A stretch of 47,301 nt of DNA from Saprolegnia diclina VS20. Taxonomy: Eukaryota; Oomycota; Saprolegniomycetes; Saprolegniales; Saprolegniaceae. The position numbers were made by a program, and so were the translations under genes. The stretch lies in the NCBI RefSeq assembly GCF_000281045.1, contig NW_008246077.1, positions 225,468 to 272,768 on the forward strand. The letters run 5' to 3'. Below, in pieces: positions 42,802 through 47,301 of this stretch (position 1 is its first letter; every line of letters starts with the position of its first letter). The notes under the pieces were generated by a model. The model did no database searches. It was not told where the DNA came from and saw only the letters and a program-made list of their open reading frames with translations.

Positions 42802-44316
42802 GCTACAAATCTGAACTCTCCTGGCAAGGCCCGTCACCTCGCGTTTTCATTGGCCGATATATTCTCATCGGCGCCACTGGATTGGCTTGTTCCCGCTATT
42901 TTTAACTCGCGTTTAACGTGCACCCGAACGACCGGGTCGAATGAGGTGCCATTGCGTGGGCAGATGCGCTCGACATGCGTGCGTGCGTGGCGACGAACTG
43001 GCTTGGTCGCTGTCGTTGCGTCAGTGAGCAGGGGTCTGGGACACGTGTGAAGGAAAACGGTGCTTGGAAGACGCGGGAGAATTCCGGCATCGCCGACATA
43101 CGCCAGCGTCTACATGCGGCAACAGCGGGGATGCTGGAAAGCCGGTGCTTGCAATCGCCAGATGCGCTATCTGGTACAGAATAATGCACTCCGTAGACAC
43201 TGCTTTCGTCGTTTGCTTTGCATTTCTGTGTTCCGAGCATTTCGCAGCGCGTCTTTTTCGTGTAATTTTCACTGTGCGCCAGAGGTGGCATCATGCAAGT
43301 GCGTACGCATTCGACTGCGAAGTGGCTCTCGACCGCCTCTAATACGAGCACGACAGAGCTCGCAATAGAGATCGTTGTGTCCCAAACTGTCCGGTCGCGA
43401 TGGTCAGTATATTGGATATCAGCTTTAGAACAGAATTCCATCACGACTGATACCGACACAATAGTGTGCGTCTACTCATATCGTATTCTGGTGCCGCGTA
43501 AATGCGCTTATAGGCGTGTATCCCTCAAGTGAGATACATAATACTGATGCCATTTGCTTTTCGGGTGGCGCCGTTCGTCACCAGCTGCCAGCGACTTCCG
43601 GCTCTGCTGGCGACGACTTCCTTTCCTGGCGAAAGCGTCGCCCAACATTCTTCAAGTTGAACCAGATTCGATCGCGCAAGTGATCACGGCGTGAGAAAAG
43701 ACGCCAGCGCCCATGGGGGACTTAAAACTAAAGTACGTGCGTGATTAGTAATCGCACTCCTCATTATTGTCAATGAGGGTGCGCCTTCTATAGAGGGCTA
43801 AGGGCTTAAAAGTCGCTGCGACTTCGCATCCTGTTGATCGAGTCGGGCCTCGCTTAACCTCACCCGAAGTTCTACGGGGCTGACATGAGGGTAGCTAGCT
43901 GCACAGTTACACCTTGACAAGTTACAACACTTCCCCAATTTCGTACGGCGGGCTTTCTGCCTCCTGCAACGTTGGTACCGGTACTGTACCAAGGGCATTG
44001 CCGACGCTTTCATTGAGCATCGACGTTGCCAGCTGCCGCACTAATCATCGAGCAGGTGGCGCAAGGCTGATGGTTTGGGACCTACGGTGCATATGGTAGG
44101 GTGGATGTACGGCTCCGCGCGCGTCACTCGATGCTGGGTTGGTCACACACAGACCAGCTGGTATTAGATCTAAGATCGAGACGGCTCAACTCCAAGTGAA
44201 GGTGAAACAATACGAAGAGAAGTACCACCCTCCTGCGCGGTCGATGACACCTCGTGGATGATAAAAAGTTCGGCATTTTCCAATTTTCCTCCTTCCAAGC
44301 AACACCTCCCGACAAG
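42802..44316. other. Intergenic region
   Basis: About 1.5 kb. Near 42801 two CCAAT elements (in minus orientation: GCCAATCC about 42885, GGCCAATGA about 42851) may serve the STPGR gene. A 185-codon minus frame at 42902-43459 has no domain and is Cys/Ser/Arg-rich like chance frames. No tRNA-like fold is seen. Confidence 0.45.
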
Positions 44317-44895
44317 ATGACCAACCTCTGCGCCTTCCGTAGCTGCGTCAACGTGGCGATTGCCGACGCCGGTGGCAAGTGCGAGTACCATAAAGACCGC
44401 AAGATGTGCTCCCGCGACGACTGTCAAAACCAAGTGTACGCCCGCAACCTTTGTGTGCGCCACGGCGGCAAGAAGCCATGCGCGTTCGAAGGCTGCCTCT
44501 CATACGCAAAGGGCGGTACCTTCTGCCTCAAGCACGGCGGCCAGTGCGACCGCCGCCTCTGCTCTGTCGAAGGCTGCGCCAAGCAAGCACACGCGCGCCA
44601 GCTCTGCGTCCGTCACGGCGGCGGTCGGTCGTGCAAGATCCCATCCTGCTCCCAGCACGTGCGCATGGGCGGGTACTGCCAGCGCCACTACCGCGAAAGC
44701 CTCACATTGCGCGAACAAGCAACCACGGCTGCGGACGCGAACGGCTTTGACTTCGACTACATGCTGCTCTCGCTCCTCATTGACCGCGAAGCGTGGGAGC
44801 CGCTGGACTTTGACGAGGCGACGACGTGCCACGAGATCAAGGACGAGGATTGGTCGCTGCTGCAAAGCCTCGACAACGTCGAGATCGCCCCGTAG
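44317..44895 (+). CDS. Cys/His repeat protein (WRKY19-type repeats, no WRKY domain)
   Basis: Intronless, 192 residues. I chose the ATG at 44317, followed directly by the first repeat; an ATG at 44254 would add 21 residues that read like UTR. Five tandem units of about 23-27 residues share the pattern C-x3/4-C-x5/8-C-x2-H (for example CSVEGCAKQAHARQLCVRHGG). Such units occur in oomycete proteins named after plant WRKY19, though the WRKY DNA-binding fold itself is missing here. They probably bind zinc. The last 65 residues are acidic (DFDYMLLSLLIDREAWEPLDFDEA), a possible activation domain. A nuclear regulatory role is inference. The neighbours give no context. Confidence 0.88.
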   Translation: MTNLCAFRSCVNVAIADAGGKCEYHKDRKMCSRDDCQNQVYARNLCVRHGGKKPCAFEGCLSYAKGGTFCLKHGGQCDRRLCSVEGCAKQAHARQLCVRHGGGRSCKIPSCSQHVRMGGYCQRHYRESLTLREQATTAADANGFDFDYMLLSLLIDREAWEPLDFDEATTCHEIKDEDWSLLQSLDNVEIAP

Positions 44896-46446
44896 CTTCG
44901 TCGCCTCCCGACTTGCATGCCATTCCATTGCACAACCCTTATTTTATGAGCCCTAGTATTAGCAGCATTCAATTTATATGATCCCAATCACAAAAACTTG
45001 TTCTTATTAATCATTTGCGACCTCCCGTATGAGCTAGTTAGGCTTGGAATCGAGGAAGCCCCGCCTGCCCGTGCACTGCAATGGAATACCGGTAAGGTTG
45101 CTGTGGGATGTATAGGTAATCCACACACACTACATCGGACTGCCGCTGGAAGGGCCCACATGCGAAGAAAGCGGATTGGTATCTAGTTGACACGCAAGAG
45201 CAATGCGCCTCTACGGTGTACTCGCACACACGATTTGGATAGGCTGATCCAAGTGGGAGTTCGTGCCAAGTGTCCGGACAAAAGCATGTTTAATCTCGCT
45301 GTTTGTATGTCGCGTGTCTTTTCTGCGAGCCGGATTCATGTAATTTGGCGCGGAAAATGTCTTGAAATGTCAATTTGGTGCACTGCCAATCCGGATAGTT
45401 GACTGATATCGCGTCGATCGGGTCACCTTATGCACGCACATGTCGAGAGACCCATCGCAGATTACATCGCGGTACACTACGCGCTTTACCAGTACTATTG
45501 TACTGTGTATTTGCGAAGCGCCACGTAGCGGTCTTGCGCTTTCTCCCGATTTGACTCTATGAGGCTAGTACCGGTAGTCCAATACCATGAACATGTTTCG
45601 TATATTGCAGAGAGCGCCTCGCAGTACCTACTTTGAAAGAGAACTTGAGCCGTGAATTTAGCTGAACTGGACGCCCAGGATTCTTTGCTCGGTCACACGG
45701 ACCACGCGTTTGAGCTCGAGCCTGGGCTTTAGCCACAAGGTCATAGAATTTTCATGGACACTTGCTGAAGCGTTCCTTGCTGCATGTATGGTCAAGTGAC
45801 GGGGGCAGACTGCTGAGCAACAGCAAGGAGAGTTCGAGAGACACGCTACACAAATGACGCGTGAAGTGTTGTTTCGAACAAGCTCAGAAATTTGACTATC
45901 CGAACAAACAAACCTCCAAGTTGCAATTACACTTGGCTCCTTGACCTTCACGATGTGTCCCAAAGAGAATGTGATGTTCGTCCAGTGGCATTCCAGTTCT
46001 CGCCTCATTTTGTTCGCTGCGGAATCACTTTTCACTATCCACAAGCAGCAGCACAGACCTGGCACAGCAGTGTGCAAAGTAAACTTTCAAGATGCGCTTC
46101 CCAAATGATGGAGAAACGATACACAGTGATTTTACATCGGCACCTGGCAAAAAGCAGAGTCTTGGCTTCGCTGCCAGCATTGTGAACAGGTGGTATTCTG
46201 AGGCCTGTGATTGGTTGGTTTAAAGGTCCCCCATGTCACTGGAGCCAACAGGGCTGCCTCCATTTCATTGGCAGAAAATCTGGCTCTCGTTCTTCTGATT
46301 GGTGTAAAACACAAAATACAAAAGAACAAGTGGATACTTGGCGCCTTTTTGTCAAAGGCGTGGCGGGCCTCTCTCTGCCAAGTCCGAGAGAGGAGACCTA
46401 CGTAGTTACGTCTTCTCGTTTCGGAGCTACGTAGTCTTCCTCGGTA
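44896..46446. other. Gene-poor region
   Basis: About 1.55 kb without a supported gene. A minus frame at 45658-46077 (139 codons) is the longest and contains Cys-rich and charged parts, but no known domain. Several CCAAT-type cores (ATTGG at about 46210 and 46299) are present near the 3' end. Confidence 0.45.
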
Positions 46447-46807
46447 GTCTATCGATCCCGCAGCACTGGAAACCCTCGATTCCGGACCTTGTTCCGAGGC
46501 GCATTGCTCAGCAGGCGTCGAGGTGGTAGATGCAACGGAGAACGAGCACGTCTTTGTCTGCAGACAGCGTCGTCATCGCGACCTACACGCACACGAGATA
46601 TCAGTGGACAAGCGTTGCCGCATTGCGGAGACGTACTGGAAGTCCGTGACGTTGCGCGACGATGGGCTGTACTTGGTGGTGACGCGGGCGATGCACGCGA
46701 TCATCGTTGTTGGCGCGCGCCCTAATACTGTATACACCCGTGACGACAAACTGGCGCTCCTTGGGACGTGGTTCATGTCGACAGTCGAGCGTAGCAATGT
46801 GCTCTAA
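46447..46807 (+). pseudogene. Orphan fragment resembling the C terminus of an SF1 helicase
   Basis: Open frame of about 119 codons that begins after a possible TAG acceptor (46446) and ends at 46807. It ends with an element like helicase motif VI: LYLVVTRAMHAIIVVG, similar to the 'VALTRA...LIIVG' end of Upf1/UvrD-type superfamily 1 helicases, followed by a Trp-containing helix (LALLGTWFMSTVERSNVL). No motif I-V is found upstream in any frame in the 1.5 kb before it. It may be a broken transposon or helicase gene, or the last exon of a gene whose upstream exons I cannot detect. Confidence 0.45.
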
Positions 46808-47301
46808 GCGTTACGATGAAGGCGAGCGCAGTGATGACGACGCCGTGGTGGGCCGTGGGCGGCAGGATGCAAATGGGGCAATGCGCGTCGTCCCGAAGCC
46901 ATTCCTTTCGGCGCCATCCTTTTGGCGCGAACCTCTCAGCCAATCAGCACCGAGCGCGCGATCCAGTTCGCGCGATTCCGTCTGACCAATCACCGTCGAG
47001 TTTGCATGTTACTGTGAATCGCTGTTTTTTGCCTTTACCGTGTCTTGGACCCAGATATCGATTTAGCGGACCTCCGCGAGGTGGTCCAGGACCAACTTTT
47101 TTCGGAGACGATACAGAGGCTTCTGATTGGCTGTTGGGCCCAAGTGACGATAAAAAAAATTACTGTGAATCGACCCATAGTGTGAGAGACACCGGGTCGG
47201 TACACCGGGTCGGTACTCTTGTTCAGGTGGCGTGTTGGGGTTATGTTGCCAAAGAAGGCGTATCGGTAGCAAGGGTTTAAAGCCGCTGGAGGTTGTTTTC
47301 G
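46808..47301. other. Window end, CCAAT-rich and with short tandem repeat
   Basis: GCCAATCAG (about 46939) and GACCAATCA (about 46984) occur on the plus strand and GATTGGCTG (about 47126) on the other. A perfect 13-bp direct duplication (ACACCGGGTCGGT) lies at 47189-47214. No supported gene begins within this stretch. Confidence 0.45.
47189..47214. repeat. Perfect 13-bp tandem duplication
   Basis: ACACCGGGTCGGT is present twice head to tail (47189-47201 and 47202-47214). Confidence 0.85.

Noticed and set aside
42902-43459. 185-codon minus-strand frame upstream of the STPGR gene
   Set aside because: No domain and no hydrophobic or repeat pattern; it occupies the likely promoter region.
45658-46077. 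139-codon minus-strand frame
   Set aside because: Some stretches look protein-like, but no family, no signal peptide and no splice partner could be identified. Not called.
46398-46434. Two CTACGTAG palindromes 21 bp apart
   Set aside because: Short palindromes of this size are expected by chance; no other feature supports an element or operator.

Overview
This window looks like nuclear DNA from an oomycete, most likely a Saprolegniales-type water mould. It is compact and GC-rich. Almost every gene is split by very short introns: I resolved 63 by reading frame, 40-70 bp long, and 60 of them end in TAG. The gene content fits this assignment: START-FYVE and tandem GAF proteins, an adenosylcobalamin-dependent ribonucleotide reductase, an HSF-type factor, Cys/His-rich repeats like those of WRKY19-type proteins, and flagellar-type proteins. 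The species assignment is inference. No functional gene carries bacterial signatures.

Layout. 0.8-2.6 kb: two convergent nuclear-looking proteins of unknown function. 3.3-5.2 kb: an ArfGAP of SMAP type with a long Gly-Gln-Pro-Asn repeat tail (minus). 5.8-7.6 kb: TAPT1 membrane protein (plus), convergent with a DNAJC11-like J-protein (minus, 9.9-7.8 kb), followed by a START-FYVE protein (minus, 11.3-10.1 kb). 11.3-13.4 kb: gene-poor, with a 100-N assembly gap. 13.4-16.9 kb: a 1,079-residue multi-EF-hand protein (plus), convergent with ALG1 (minus, 18.8-17.0 kb). 19.9-20.5 kb: a divergent HSF-domain protein. 21.9-22.9 kb: a membrane-anchored Tudor protein. 24.3-25.5 kb: a tandem GAF protein. 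28.8-26.2 kb: class II ribonucleotide reductase (minus), divergent from glucose-6-phosphate dehydrogenase (29.5-31.2 kb, plus). 31.3-31.9 kb: a small unknown protein, divergent across 120 bp from a kinesin-14-like protein whose motor domain has lost its nucleotide-binding motifs (32.0-34.8 kb). 35.0-35.5 kb: GNAT acetyltransferase. 36.0-37.5 kb: RFT1. 37.6-39.3 kb: CAMK-type kinase. 40.1-41.2 kb: mitochondrial ATP synthase subunit b. 42.0-42.8 kb: STPGR/SHIPPO flagellar repeat protein. 44.3-44.9 kb: Cys/His repeat protein. 46.4-46.8 kb: an orphan helicase-like C-terminal piece.

Most genes are unrelated housekeeping genes. The links that can be argued are: ALG1 and RFT1 (an early step of N-glycan assembly and the later lipid-linked oligosaccharide step); G6PD and ribonucleotide reductase, which share one divergent upstream region (G6PD makes NADPH and pentose phosphate, and the reductase consumes reducing power to make deoxynucleotides); and several genes of possible flagellar or centrosomal role (STPGR, TAPT1, EF-hand protein). 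Exon models were built by joining open frames at GT-AG sites and checking phase and family similarity by eye. No search was run.
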